A stretch of DNA of 64,000 bases from Rhizobium mayense (GTDB lineage Bacteria; Pseudomonadota; Alphaproteobacteria; Rhizobiales; Rhizobiaceae), in the NCBI RefSeq assembly GCF_030272705.1, contig NZ_JARFYM010000001.1:1-64000 (forward strand), written 5' to 3'. How positions within the stretch are numbered: the stretch's first letter is position 1; each line of letters begins with the position of its first letter. Shown piece by piece: positions 45,875 through 54,867 of this stretch. The translations under genes were made by a program, and so were the position numbers. The notes beneath the pieces were generated by a model that worked only from the letters and a program-made list of their open reading frames with translations, was not told where the DNA came from and did not search any database.

Positions 45875-47587
45875 ATGGACGCGAACAGCCATTCCCCCAA
45901 AGGCATGCCCGAAGCTTCGGTGAAATACCGGGCTTACCCACAGATCAACATCCCCGACCGAACCTGGCCTTCGAAGACCATCACCAAGGCGCCGATCTGG
46001 TGCTCCGTCGACTTGCGTGACGGCAATCAGGCTCTGGTCGATCCGATGGGCCACGACCGCAAGGAGCGTATGTTCCAACTGTTGCTGGACATGGGTTTCA
46101 AGGAAATCGAGATCGGCTTCCCCTCCGCGTCGCAGACCGATTTCGATTTTGCCCGGTGGTGTATCGAGCATGGCAATGTGCCGGCCGATGTGTCGCTGCA
46201 GGTGCTGGTACAGTGCCGGCCGGAGCTGATCACCCGCACCTTCGAGGCACTCGATGGCGCCAACAAGCCGATCGTGCATTTCTACAATTCCACCAGTGAA
46301 TTGCAGCGCCGCGTGGTGTTCGCCAAGGATGTGCAGGGCATCAAGGAGATCGCCGTCGACGCGGCCAAGATGATCACCGACATGGCGGCCAAGGCGGGCG
46401 GCGGCTATCGCTTCGAATATTCGCCGGAGAGCTTTACCGGCACCGAGCTGGACGTGGCGCTGGAAATCTGCAACGCCGTTATCGAAGTGGTGAAGCCGAC
46501 GCCGGACAACAAGTTGATCATCAACCTGCCGTCGACAGTCGAAATGGCGACGCCGAACATTTATGCCGACCAGATCGAATGGATGTGCCGGAACCTCGAC
46601 AACAGGGAAAACCTGATCATCTCATTGCATCCGCACAATGACCGTGGCACCGGTATCGCCGCTGCCGAACTGGCCCTGATGGCCGGCGCCGACCGCGTCG
46701 AAGGCACGTTGTTCGGCAACGGCGAGCGCACCGGCAATGTCGATGTCGTCACCATGGCGCTGAACATGTTCACCCAAGGCATCGATCCCGAGCTCGATTG
46801 CTCGAACATCGAGCGGATGAAGGAAGTCTTCGAATATTCCAACCAGATGGCGATCGGCGAACGCCATCCTTACGTCGGCGAACTGGTCTACACAGCCTTC
46901 TCCGGCTCGCATCAAGATGCGATCAACAAGGGCATGAAAGCGGCGAAGGTCGCCAATCATCCGGTCTGGGAAGTGCCGTATCTGCCGATCGATCCGCAGG
47001 ATGTCGGCCGCACCTACGAGGCGATCATCCGCATCAACTCGCAGTCGGGCAAGGGCGGGATCGCCTATATCATGCAGCAGGATTACGGGCTCAACCTGCC
47101 GCGCAATCTCCAGGTGGAGTATCGCGAGGAGATCCAGCGCATCACCGATGAAGAAGGCAAGGAACTGCCGTCGCGGCGGATCTACGAGCATTTCATCGAG
47201 CGTTACGTGACCCAGACCGGCGCTCGCATCCGCTTTGTCGACCACCACACCTTTGCCGATCCCCAGTATAAGGGGCAACGGGTCGTGGCCGCAGAGATCA
47301 CCGATAATGGCGAGGTGAAGCGTATCGAAGGGCGTGGCAACGGCCCGATCGACGGCTTCATCAATGCGCTCTCGATCTATCTCGGCATTCCGATGTCGGT
47401 CGAAGATTATTCCGAGCATTCGCTGCAGCATGGCTCCAACGCCTCGGCAATCTCCTATGTCGAGACCTCCTATCCCGGCGGCAAGCTTTTCGGTGCCGGG
47501 ATCAACACCAACATCGTTGCCGCCTCTCTCGAAGCGATCGTCTCGGCGGCGAACCGCGTGCTCGATATCCAGGCGAAGAAGGGCTGA
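45875..47587 (+). CDS. leuA: 2-isopropylmalate synthase LeuA
   Basis: First enzyme of leucine synthesis, joining acetyl-CoA and 2-ketoisovalerate; 570 aa. It is the long type II form (as in actinobacteria and rhizobia), with the N-terminal extension PDRTWPSKTITKAPIWCSVD. Active-site motifs are VDLRDGNQALVDPM, ISLHPHNDRGTGIAAAELAL and GTLFGNGERTGNVDVVTMAL. The C-terminal LeuA allosteric domain (about 430-570) binds leucine. The gene is monocistronic, with a terminator after it and a possible Leu-rich leader before it. Confidence 0.95.
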   Translation: MDANSHSPKGMPEASVKYRAYPQINIPDRTWPSKTITKAPIWCSVDLRDGNQALVDPMGHDRKERMFQLLLDMGFKEIEIGFPSASQTDFDFARWCIEHGNVPADVSLQVLVQCRPELITRTFEALDGANKPIVHFYNSTSELQRRVVFAKDVQGIKEIAVDAAKMITDMAAKAGGGYRFEYSPESFTGTELDVALEICNAVIEVVKPTPDNKLIINLPSTVEMATPNIYADQIEWMCRNLDNRENLIISLHPHNDRGTGIAAAELALMAGADRVEGTLFGNGERTGNVDVVTMALNMFTQGIDPELDCSNIERMKEVFEYSNQMAIGERHPYVGELVYTAFSGSHQDAINKGMKAAKVANHPVWEVPYLPIDPQDVGRTYEAIIRINSQSGKGGIAYIMQQDYGLNLPRNLQVEYREEIQRITDEEGKELPSRRIYEHFIERYVTQTGARIRFVDHHTFADPQYKGQRVVAAEITDNGEVKRIEGRGNGPIDGFINALSIYLGIPMSVEDYSEHSLQHGSNASAISYVETSYPGGKLFGAGINTNIVAASLEAIVSAANRVLDIQAKKG

Positions 47588-47615
47588 ATTTCAGCCGTTA
47601 CGGTCCCGCGAAGAC

Positions 47616-47648
47616 AAAATCCCTTCGATGCGATCGAGGGGATTTTTC
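47616..47648 (+). terminator. Terminator of leuA
   Basis: AAAATCCCTTCGAT pairs with ATCGAGGGGATTTT (one G-U pair) around GCG, followed by further T residues, about 30 bases after the leuA stop. Confidence 0.88.
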
Positions 47649-47654
47649 GTTTTT

Positions 47655-47696
47655 GGAGCGGTTCAACTTTCCGCGGAAACGCTGAATCGCTGCGTA
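47655..47696. repeat. Partial rhizobial intergenic repeat
   Basis: GAGCGGTTCAACTTTCCGCG and the following GGAAACGCTGAATCGC form the beginning of the same repeat family as at 118-236, and the arms can fold as a hairpin. The element stops after about 40 bases. Confidence 0.4.
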
Positions 47697-47754
47697 GTAT
47701 GTAGTAGTGCCCCAATGGCGGCCGTCGGCCCAACGCAGACCTAATGTTTTAGCA

Positions 47755-48420
47755 TTAAGCGAGCTCCGCGCGGAACTCACCGCACCTTTCTTTATAGCTC
47801 TGGGCGGAGAAAAAATCGCTGCCCACAACGAACGTATCAGCCCCCGCATCTGCAATTGCGCGAATGTTTGAAACCTTGACACCGCCATCAACCTGGATGC
47901 GGACATCGAGGCCTCGGTTATCGATTAGCCGCTTCGCTCTCTCGATCTTTGGCAAAGCGGCGGGGATGAGCGACTGCCCTCCGAAGCCAGGGTTTATCGT
48001 CATGACAAGCAGCATGTCGATGTCATCCAACACGAATTCGATGGCGTCCAGTGGCGTGGCAATGTTGACCGCCAGACCAACTTCGCATCCCGACGCCCGT
48101 ATCTTAGTAAGTGCCCTTTGGACATGGTGCGTTGCCTCGAAATGGATAGTAATGCTGTTCGCGCCAGCTGCTACACAGTCTCCAACCAGACGATCTACGT
48201 CGGTTGTCATCAGATGCACATCCACGAACCCTGAGAAACCATCGTCTCTCAGAGATTTCAGCACGGGCGCGCCGAACGTCAGATTGGGTACAAAGGCGTT
48301 GTCCATGACATCGAAGTGAATGAAATCGCCTCCCGCGTCTATGGCGGCGTGGCATTCTTCAGAAAGTCTGGCTAGGTTACAGGCGAGTATCGAGGGAGCG
48401 ATACGGGCAGGGATTTTCAT
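47755..48420 (-). CDS. rpe: Ribulose-phosphate 3-epimerase, atypical copy
   Basis: TIM-barrel epimerase of 221 aa interconverting ribulose-5-phosphate and xylulose-5-phosphate. Metal and catalytic residues are in IAPSILACN, FIHFDVMDNAFVPNLTFG, VDVHLM, MTINPGFGGQS and IQVDGGVKVSN. Details such as FDVMDN, LTFGAPVLKSLR and GGVKVSNI are closer to beta- and gammaproteobacterial Rpe than to the alphaproteobacterial HLDVMDG type, and codon choice looks slightly more AT-rich than neighbours. It may be a second, acquired copy. Start at 48420 has GGAA upstream; an ATG at 48432 is also possible. Confidence 0.88.
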   Translation of the reverse strand: MKIPARIAPSILACNLARLSEECHAAIDAGGDFIHFDVMDNAFVPNLTFGAPVLKSLRDDGFSGFVDVHLMTTDVDRLVGDCVAAGANSITIHFEATHHVQRALTKIRASGCEVGLAVNIATPLDAIEFVLDDIDMLLVMTINPGFGGQSLIPAALPKIERAKRLIDNRGLDVRIQVDGGVKVSNIRAIADAGADTFVVGSDFFSAQSYKERCGEFRAELA

Positions 48421-48540
48421 AAGGCATTCCATGGCTTAGAAATTGGGCGGTGTGGTTACCATAGGGGCTCCGTGAAAAACTGCAACGACGGGTACTGGTG
48501 CAAAGTTGCCATGAATATCGCCACCTTGCGGCGGCATCTG

Positions 48541-50421
48541 CTAGCGTTTCCGCACCTTTTCTTGGGATTGTTCTAATTCACCAGATGCCGGATCGTCGCC
48601 GCCGATGAAGCCGCCGGATTGGCGTGCCCATAAAGCGGCATAGATGCCGTTTTGCGCAAGCAACTCGACGTGCGTGCCGTCCTCGACGATCCGTCCTTCG
48701 TCAAGAACGACGATGCGATCCATGTGTGCGATGGTCGACAGGCGATGGGCGATCGCGATGACCGTTTTGCCCTCCATGACACCATAGAGCGTATCCTGGA
48801 TAGCGGCCTCGACCTCCGAGTCGAGCGCCGACGTAGCCTCGTCAAGCACGAGGATCGGTGCATCCTTCAGGATAGCGCGGGCAAGCGCGATGCGTTGCCT
48901 TTGTCCGCCTGATAGCTGGACCCCACGTTCGCCGACATGGGCGTCGTAGCCGATGCGACCTTCGTGATCCCGGAGAGTGGCGATAAATCCGCTTGCGGCC
49001 GCCTTGTCCGCCGCCGCCGCGATCGCGCCTTCGGAAAGGCGTGAGTTGCCATGGGAGATGTTGTCGCGAACCGAGCGATGGAGCAGGGCGGCATCCTGGG
49101 TTACCATGCCGATCTGCCGTCGCAGGCTCTCCTGGGCGATCCTGCGGATATCCTGTCCGTCGATTTCGATGGAGCCCGCTTCCGGATCGAAGAATCGCAG
49201 CAGCAGATTGACAAGCGTCGACTTGCCGGTGCCGGAACGGCCGACAAGGCCAACTTTTTCGCCCGCTGCAATCTGCAGCGAAACGCCGCCCAAACCGCCG
49301 TTACCCTTGCCGTAATGATGCACCACGGACTTGAAGGTGATGGCGCCGCTACTGACGACGAGCTGGCGGGCGTCAGGTTCGTCCGTAAGGGCGAGTGACT
49401 GTGCCACGGTCAGCAGCGATTGCCGCAGCGCACCGAGATGGCCGAACAGCGACGATACGGCGTCGAGCATCCATTCGGCCATGCCGGTGATGCGGAAGCT
49501 CAGGGCGAGCGAGGCGGCGATCAGACCGAGCGGCGCGCCGCCGGCTTGCCAGAGTATCACGGCATAGCCGACCAGGCCTACGATCAGAAAACTGCCCAGG
49601 AACAGCATGCTGGAATTGACCATGACTTCGAGCTTCTGCACGCGTACGAATGTCCTGCGGGCAGCCGCGAAGCGCTCCCGCCCTTCGCGGTCTTCTTCTG
49701 CCGCATTGGCAAAGAGCTTGATGATGTCGATATTGGCATAGGTGTCGACCAGCATGCCCGTCAGCGAGGCATAGGCGCCCTGAAATTCTTCGGATGCCCG
49801 GCGAAGCCGAGGGATGACAAACGCCATCAGACCCAGATAGCAGCAGACCCAGACGAGCAGCGGCCAGATGAGACGCAGATCAATCGATGCCATGAGCCAG
49901 AGTGAACCGGCGACATAGATGGTGACGAAGGATAGAGTGTGCAGCACTGCATAGGCCGCCCCGGTCGCGGAATTGCCGATGTCGCGCACCTGGCTGGCGA
50001 TACGCCCGGAGAAGTCCTGGCGGAACCAGCCCACGGATTGCCGCAGGACATGGCGATGGGCCCGCCAGCGGAACAGTGTCTCGGCGTTCGGTCGAAACGC
50101 GATGTCGTCGAGGCTTTCCCTGAGATAGCCGGCAAGCGGCCGCCCTATCAGCACAAGGGCTGCTGCGGCCAGCAATTCGGCGCCGTGAGATGCCCAAAGT
50201 TGGTCTGGCCGCGTGGCTGCTAGAATGTCGACGAGCTGGCTCGTGTAGCCGATGAGCCAGATTTCGATAGCAGCGCCGACGACGGTCAGTGCAAGGCTCA
50301 TTGCCATGACGAAGCGGAACGGATGCAGGTTGCTTTTGAGATACCGCCAAGTATCCGGCGGCGGGCTCAGATCGTCATAATGTTGGAATGGATCGACGAG
50401 CTTTTCAAAGCGACGAAACAT
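48541..50421 (-). CDS. ABC exporter, fused membrane and ATPase domains
   Basis: Half-transporter of 626 aa. The membrane domain (about 30-330) has six helices, beginning FVMAMSLALTVVGAAIEIWL. The ATPase domain has Walker A GRSGTGKST, Q-loop MVTQDAALLHRSVRDNI, signature LSGGQRQRIALARA, Walker B ILVLDEATSALD and H-loop IAIAHRLSTIAHMD. It should export a lipid, drug or peptide as a homodimer. The C-terminal tail is charged. It is a single gene; substrate unknown. Confidence 0.9.
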   Translation of the reverse strand: MFRRFEKLVDPFQHYDDLSPPPDTWRYLKSNLHPFRFVMAMSLALTVVGAAIEIWLIGYTSQLVDILAATRPDQLWASHGAELLAAAALVLIGRPLAGYLRESLDDIAFRPNAETLFRWRAHRHVLRQSVGWFRQDFSGRIASQVRDIGNSATGAAYAVLHTLSFVTIYVAGSLWLMASIDLRLIWPLLVWVCCYLGLMAFVIPRLRRASEEFQGAYASLTGMLVDTYANIDIIKLFANAAEEDREGRERFAAARRTFVRVQKLEVMVNSSMLFLGSFLIVGLVGYAVILWQAGGAPLGLIAASLALSFRITGMAEWMLDAVSSLFGHLGALRQSLLTVAQSLALTDEPDARQLVVSSGAITFKSVVHHYGKGNGGLGGVSLQIAAGEKVGLVGRSGTGKSTLVNLLLRFFDPEAGSIEIDGQDIRRIAQESLRRQIGMVTQDAALLHRSVRDNISHGNSRLSEGAIAAAADKAAASGFIATLRDHEGRIGYDAHVGERGVQLSGGQRQRIALARAILKDAPILVLDEATSALDSEVEAAIQDTLYGVMEGKTVIAIAHRLSTIAHMDRIVVLDEGRIVEDGTHVELLAQNGIYAALWARQSGGFIGGDDPASGELEQSQEKVRKR

Positions 50422-50778
50422 GAGTGCCCTCCAGGGGCGAGAGATATCAATTTGATGGATGGGCCGATAAAGCAGCCCGTCACGGCACTGCTTTTCAGCG
50501 GTGGTTTCCTGTGCCGTGAGCTCTCATCAAACGCTCTCCTCTAAAGTCGCTTGGCCGGTTCTATAGCGTATGATGGCACTAATGTCATCAGAAATGGCCG
50601 ACAATCTTTAAAGACGAAGGCGGTGTGCGTGATGGTCAGCCTCGGTCATGCGATCTGTTTTGGGGCAGGGGCAAAAGTTGGGAAGCCAATCCCTCAGTAC
50701 TGACCATTAAGCTGAATTCCAAAGTGGCTGATCGGCATGATATTCTGAAAAATCATCGCCAAAAATATGGGGGGAATC
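50422..50778. other. Divergent intergenic region with palindrome
   Basis: About 360 bases between the ABC exporter and the small membrane protein, transcribed apart. An imperfect palindrome at 50571-50590 (TGATGGCA / TGTCATCA, four-base centre) may be an operator. No coding ORF is convincing. Confidence 0.4.
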
Positions 50779-51183
50779 ATGCCACGCCTTGCCAATCTGT
50801 ATTTCAAGACAGCAATCATCTTTCTGATCATCGGAATTGGAATAGGCCTGAAAATGGCAATCACCGAGGATCACAGTGTCATCGGCGCCCATGCGCATGC
50901 CAATCTTCTCGGCTGGGTAACTATGGCGCTCTTTGGCGGTTACCATGCGCTGAACCCGCAAAAGGCGCAAAGGCGGCTGGCGATGATTCAATATTACATC
51001 TACACGGCCGGCGTCGCAGTTTTGGTGCCGGCATTATATCTCATGCTTCTCGGCAATATGGCAATGGAGCCGATCGTTGCAGCAGCGTCGATCGTGATCT
51101 TCATCGGCGTTCTGTTGTTTGCCTTTATCATCTTTTCAAGTGAGCAAGCCGCGACGACGGTTTCGCCGGCGCCCTCTCGCTGA
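50779..51183 (+). CDS. Small haem-copper-oxidase-like membrane protein
   Basis: Membrane protein of 134 aa with four helices. The segment HSVIGAHAHANLLGWVTMAL and the following GGYHALNP resemble the helix of cbb3 oxidase subunit I and related NnrS-like proteins, with several histidines that could bind haem. The rest of an oxidase is missing. GGGGAATC precedes the ATG at 50779, and an ATG at 50767 lies within that site. A role in haem or copper handling or signalling is conceivable but unproven. Confidence 0.65.
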   Translation: MPRLANLYFKTAIIFLIIGIGIGLKMAITEDHSVIGAHAHANLLGWVTMALFGGYHALNPQKAQRRLAMIQYYIYTAGVAVLVPALYLMLLGNMAMEPIVAAASIVIFIGVLLFAFIIFSSEQAATTVSPAPSR

Positions 51184-51230
51184 TCCAGCGACAAGGGACG
51201 ACGGGGCATCAGCAACCGCCGTCCTTGTGG

Positions 51231-51434
51231 TCACGATTTCTGCTGGGAAAGCTCCTCGCGCCGCTTCAACAGACGTTCGAGTTCCTCTTCCTGTTCGGCG
51301 ATGCGCTCAGACGCCAGCTCCTCGTCCGCCGCGCCCGAATAAGCGGCGGCTTGCTCGATCAACTCGCGAAGATTTTCTCTTATTGCCGCGATGCGCTGGT
51401 CAATCTCCGGGATGGTCAGCAGAATGTCGGACAT
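51231..51434 (-). CDS. Small coiled-coil hypothetical protein
   Basis: Sixty-seven residues, MSDILLTIPEIDQRIAAIRE at the start and a Glu-rich amphipathic helix to the end (EEELERLLKRREELSQQKS). The length and pattern suggest an all-helical coiled-coil protein. GGAG precedes the ATG at 51434; the longer frame to 51593 runs into the intergenic repeat and is rejected. Function unknown. Confidence 0.65.
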   Translation of the reverse strand: MSDILLTIPEIDQRIAAIRENLRELIEQAAAYSGAADEELASERIAEQEEELERLLKRREELSQQKS

Positions 51435-51529
51435 GGTCGATCTCCAGGGAATGCGTCCCGTCGGAAGATGCCTCAGGGTACGATTTGGAGATAATAGTAT
51501 CCCCGGCTCAACGGAAGTCGCAAGCAGGG

Positions 51530-51640
51530 ACTTTGACCAGATCCGGCTTTCAGGTGGAATCACCTGAAACGGGACAAGATGCTCTGGATTCAAAAGGCTA
51601 GAGCGACCTTTGCATGTTCAAATGAACGAACGGCCAAACT
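51530..51640. repeat. Rhizobial intergenic repeat with hairpin
   Basis: Contains TTTCAGGTG GAAT CACCTGAAA at 51548-51569, a perfect nine-base inverted repeat, then a gatgctctggattcaaaag block, tagagcg and a GTTCAAATGAAC palindrome. This succession matches a repeat I recall from many Rhizobium intergenic regions. It lies between two minus-strand genes. Confidence 0.55.
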
Positions 51641-52479
51641 CAAATTTCTGTCGATACCCGATTGGCGATCTCATCCAGCATCGCATCGGAAGAAGGGCCG
51701 ACGACGGCATAGGCGGTGCCGTTGCGGTGCCAGGATACGACGCTGACGTCGTCCTTGATGGTCTCGTCAAAATTGCCGTCGGCGGCGACGCTTTCATCCT
51801 TCATGAAGCAGATGGCGATGACATCGCCGTCGAGGTCCTTGTAGATCAACTGGCCGGTCGGCTTGCTGTCGGCGATGAACATGCGCGCGCCTTGGAAGAC
51901 CAAACCGTCGGCGGCGAGATCCGGCAGATTGAATTTTACGCCGACAGTGCCTGTCAGCCATTTGTTGATTTCGTCAATCTCGGTCGCCTGCACTTCGACG
52001 ATATGGTGCGGTTGATGCGAATAGATGCGGTGATAGGCGGCGATGTCGTCCAGCCATGTGCGGTTCGGCGCCGGCGCGACAGTCGGTGAGGCGGGGGCGG
52101 CAACCGGTGTGCTTGATGGCTGGATGCCGAAGAGATAGCCTATGCCACCGCCGACAACGAACAGGATAAGAGCGGCGGCAAGTGCCTGGCGGCCGGTCGG
52201 GGCAAGCTTAAGGGATGGCGGTGAAAGGCGCGGGGCAGGTTCGCGCGCCTTGGGCGCCTGCGCGCTTTTGATGGAGCGCACCAGCGCCAGTGGCACCGGC
52301 TCCTTCAGCACCTCGTCGAAAGCCTTGCGGCCAACATCGGAGCCGTGCTTCAGCTCATTGAAAATCCGGCGGGCTTCCGGATCGGAGGCGATAAGCCGCT
52401 CCAGCTCCTCTTTCTCCTCGCGACTTGTCTCGCCGTCCATAAAGGCGGACAAACGAGCTTCAAGCGGCATTTTCTTCAT
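51640..52479 (-). CDS. Membrane anti-sigma factor
   Basis: Protein of 279 aa. The N-terminal anti-sigma domain is LEARLSAFMDGETSREEKEE with LERLIASDPEARRIFNEL; no His-Cys zinc motif is present. One membrane helix lies at about 100-120 (LAAALILFVVGGGIGYLFGI), followed by a periplasmic domain (WLDDIAAYHRIYSHQPHHIV, then WLTGTVGVKFNLPDL). It starts 13 bases after the ECF sigma gene stop, so the two form an operon in which the membrane protein holds the sigma factor until a signal arrives. Confidence 0.85.
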   Translation of the reverse strand: MKKMPLEARLSAFMDGETSREEKEELERLIASDPEARRIFNELKHGSDVGRKAFDEVLKEPVPLALVRSIKSAQAPKAREPAPRLSPPSLKLAPTGRQALAAALILFVVGGGIGYLFGIQPSSTPVAAPASPTVAPAPNRTWLDDIAAYHRIYSHQPHHIVEVQATEIDEINKWLTGTVGVKFNLPDLAADGLVFQGARMFIADSKPTGQLIYKDLDGDVIAICFMKDESVAADGNFDETIKDDVSVVSWHRNGTAYAVVGPSSDAMLDEIANRVSTEI

Positions 52480-52491
52480 ATCCTGCAATGC

Positions 52492-53007
52492 TTAAAACCT
52501 TCGCGGCGAGCGGCTGTGACCTTGAGTGGCAAGGCGAAGGCGAGCGCTGGAAAGCCGCGACGTCACCGTCGACAAGGGGATGCCAAGAATATCGGCCGTC
52601 TGCTTGTAACTGTGCCCTTCGACATCGACGAGCAGGAAGACACTGGCAAGTCCTTCGGGCAAAGATGTGACCATTTGGTGCGCTTCGTTTGCTTCGACCG
52701 GATTCGTATGCGCGCCCGGTGTTGCCGGTTCGCCTTGTTCGAGCGCGCTGCCCTTGGTGACGGGCCGCAGCCGGTGGCGCCGGGCCTCATCGATCCATTG
52801 ATGGCGGGCCATAGTGTAGAGCCAGCTTTCCAGCCGGCCGTCATTGTTCCAGAGGTGAAATTTCGCAATGCCGCGCTGGCAGACGCTCTGCACGAGCTCG
52901 TCCGCCTCAGCCAGATCGCCGGTCAGCGTTACAGCGAAACGCCGGAGCTTCGGAAGAAGGCCGACCAGATCGCGTCTGATGTCGATGGCTGCTACCGGCG
53001 TGGGCAT
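52492..53007 (-). CDS. ECF sigma factor
   Basis: Sigma-70 family ECF factor of 171 aa. Region 2 is RFAVTLTGDLAEADELVQSV with GRLESWLYTMARHQWIDEAR, and region 4 is ASVFLLVDVEGHSYKQTADI with LGIPLSTVTSRLSSARLRL. The linker between them is Pro/Ala-rich. The adjacent membrane anti-sigma implies control from the periplasm. The target promoter motif (GGAAC-like) was not convincingly found upstream. Confidence 0.9.
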   Translation of the reverse strand: MPTPVAAIDIRRDLVGLLPKLRRFAVTLTGDLAEADELVQSVCQRGIAKFHLWNNDGRLESWLYTMARHQWIDEARRHRLRPVTKGSALEQGEPATPGAHTNPVEANEAHQMVTSLPEGLASVFLLVDVEGHSYKQTADILGIPLSTVTSRLSSARLRLATQGHSRSPRRF

Positions 53008-53218
53008 TGTCTTTCCAAGGAGACGTTGGGGGTTGTCGATCTGCAGGCATCTTCCGGCAAAAGATGGCTTTTTTCTCGCAAAAAGCTAACTGCGCCGAAG
53101 GATTGTCCTGTGTTGGTATGAACCATTTTGGTGTCGTTTCGCAAGCCTTCAAAAATCGGTGGTGCGCATCGTCTCCACTTCTCACACGATCTTGAGGAAT
53201 GGGGTGTCGGCGCCTCCT

Positions 53219-53785
53219 TCAATACCTGATTTGACCATTCAGCGATTGCAGCAGCGAGCGATAGGCCCAGGTGTTTTCGCCGCCGCGGTCGCGGATTTCG
53301 ACAAGCTGCACGCGCGCCGCCTGGATATCGCCCTGTTCAAGCAGCGCTTGGCCCATATAGGAGCGTGCGAGGATGTAGTTCTCGTCGCGCTGCAGGGCCT
53401 CGCGATAATAGGTCATGCCGAGCCGCATGCGTCCGGCCTTGCGGTTGGAATAACCGAGATAGTTGAGAATGCGGGGATCATCCTGGTTCTTGGCGAGCTT
53501 CAGGACGGTGATGGCGTTGTCATATTGGCCGGCATAGGCGAACTCGCGCGCCGCCTGGAAAAGCTGATCGTCGTTGAAACCACTTTTCTGCGGTTTCACG
53601 CATTCTTTCTTGTCCTTGTCCCAGACCTTGCCGTCCGTGCATTTGGTTGTGGTTTTGGTCTTCGGCGGCGGGGCTGTCTCGTCGCTCTCGGAGCCGGCGG
53701 CGAAGGCCGGCAGGCTGGCGCCAAACAGAAATCCGACGGCAAGCGCCGTCACGGCAGAACGCTTCATCGCTGCGTCAAAACCCAT
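53219..53785 (-). CDS. Exported TPR protein
   Basis: Protein of 188 aa with a signal peptide (RSAVTALAVGFLFGASLPAF, cut after AFA). A Cys-containing linker (TTKCTDGKVWDKDKKECV) precedes two or three TPR units (QAAREFAYAGQYDNAITVLK, RILNYLGYSNRKAGRMRLGM and YILARSYMGQALLEQGDIQA). It is probably a periplasmic scaffold. GGAGGACATC before the ATG at 53785 supports that start. It lies 93 bases downstream of the phosphoesterase gene on the same strand. Confidence 0.82.
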   Translation of the reverse strand: MGFDAAMKRSAVTALAVGFLFGASLPAFAAGSESDETAPPPKTKTTTKCTDGKVWDKDKKECVKPQKSGFNDDQLFQAAREFAYAGQYDNAITVLKLAKNQDDPRILNYLGYSNRKAGRMRLGMTYYREALQRDENYILARSYMGQALLEQGDIQAARVQLVEIRDRGGENTWAYRSLLQSLNGQIRY

Positions 53786-53878
53786 GATGTCCTCCAGAAA
53801 TCACGTGGAGGAATTGTAGCTCCGGATATTCGAAAACGCTACCGAAACGACGGGAAGGCATTCACAAAATGCCACAGA

Positions 53879-54799
53879 TTATAACGCCAGGATATCGACG
53901 CTTTGATCCTGTATGTCGTCGCCCCGTGCATTGAGGCTGAAGCGCTCGGCGTTGAGTTCCCAAGCGCCGGGACGCCCCGCGATGGTAAAGAGATTGTAGG
54001 CGGCAGGCGGTTTCAGCCCGCCAGGACCCTGCGAGGCCGACGCAATGCCCACGACCGGCACCGGACCGGTCTGCCCCCGCAGCCAATGCAGTGTATTGAG
54101 ATGAGTATGGCCGTGCAGGACCAGTTCGGCACCGCCAGTCGAGATGACGGCAGCGAAGCGGCGGATACCGATCATGCGCTTATAGAAGCTGGTGGCGCCC
54201 CGGATTGGCGGGTGGTGGATCATGACCACGCGGAAGAGGCCGGCCTCGCCAGCGGCACGCAACATATTCACGGTCTCGCGCGCCTGCCTTGCCGAGTAGA
54301 AGCCGCTGGCCGCGAAGGGCGGCGTCGCCACCGCCGTGGAGCAGCCGATCAGCGCGACTTTGTCGCGAATGCGCAAATAGGGGAAAATGCGCCGGTCCTC
54401 CTCCCACTCCGCCGGCGCATGGTCGCCCTGGACATAGGGATACCAGGCGCGCATGGCCTTTTCGTAGGAGCCGGGCACATAAGCGTCGTGATTGCCGGGT
54501 ACGACGGAGGTGAAGGCAGGATCGCCGAGCGTCCTCAGCCATTCTGCGGCGGTGCGGATCTCGATGCCGCTGGCGAGATTGACGAGGTCGCCGGTCACGG
54601 CAAGATGGTCGGCCTGTTTTGATTTGATATCTTCGAGCAGAAGGTCGAGCGTGCCGCCAAAAAGATGCTTGCGCCGGTTCCGGTGCCAGTTCACAAATCC
54701 GGTAATGCGTTTGGAGGCCAATTCTCTGATCGAAAGCCGTGGCAGGGGGCCCAGGTGAACGTCGGAAATATGCGCGAGCTTGAACATGAGATGAGACAT
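53879..54799 (-). CDS. Calcineurin-like metallophosphoesterase
   Basis: Enzyme of 306 aa with all motifs of the binuclear metal site: ISDVHLG, VTGDLVN, VPGNHDAYV, IHHPP and LHGHTHLN. No signal peptide, so cytoplasmic. A cyclic-nucleotide or nucleotide-sugar phosphodiesterase activity (CpdA or LpxH type) is plausible, but the substrate is not predictable. It diverges from the Nudix gene, 68 bases apart. An internal ATG at 54787 is an alternative start. Confidence 0.88.
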   Translation of the reverse strand: MSHLMFKLAHISDVHLGPLPRLSIRELASKRITGFVNWHRNRRKHLFGGTLDLLLEDIKSKQADHLAVTGDLVNLASGIEIRTAAEWLRTLGDPAFTSVVPGNHDAYVPGSYEKAMRAWYPYVQGDHAPAEWEEDRRIFPYLRIRDKVALIGCSTAVATPPFAASGFYSARQARETVNMLRAAGEAGLFRVVMIHHPPIRGATSFYKRMIGIRRFAAVISTGGAELVLHGHTHLNTLHWLRGQTGPVPVVGIASASQGPGGLKPPAAYNLFTIAGRPGAWELNAERFSLNARGDDIQDQSVDILAL

Positions 54800-54867
54800 A
54801 GCTCAAACTATTGTCAAAACAAATACATCGGTTTTTCGATGGCTGATCGCAACGGCGGAGCCGCGGC

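Noticed and set aside
53008..53218. ECF-type autoregulated promoter
   Set aside because: I looked for a GGAAC-like -35 with a suitable -10 upstream of the sigma factor and found no convincing pair.
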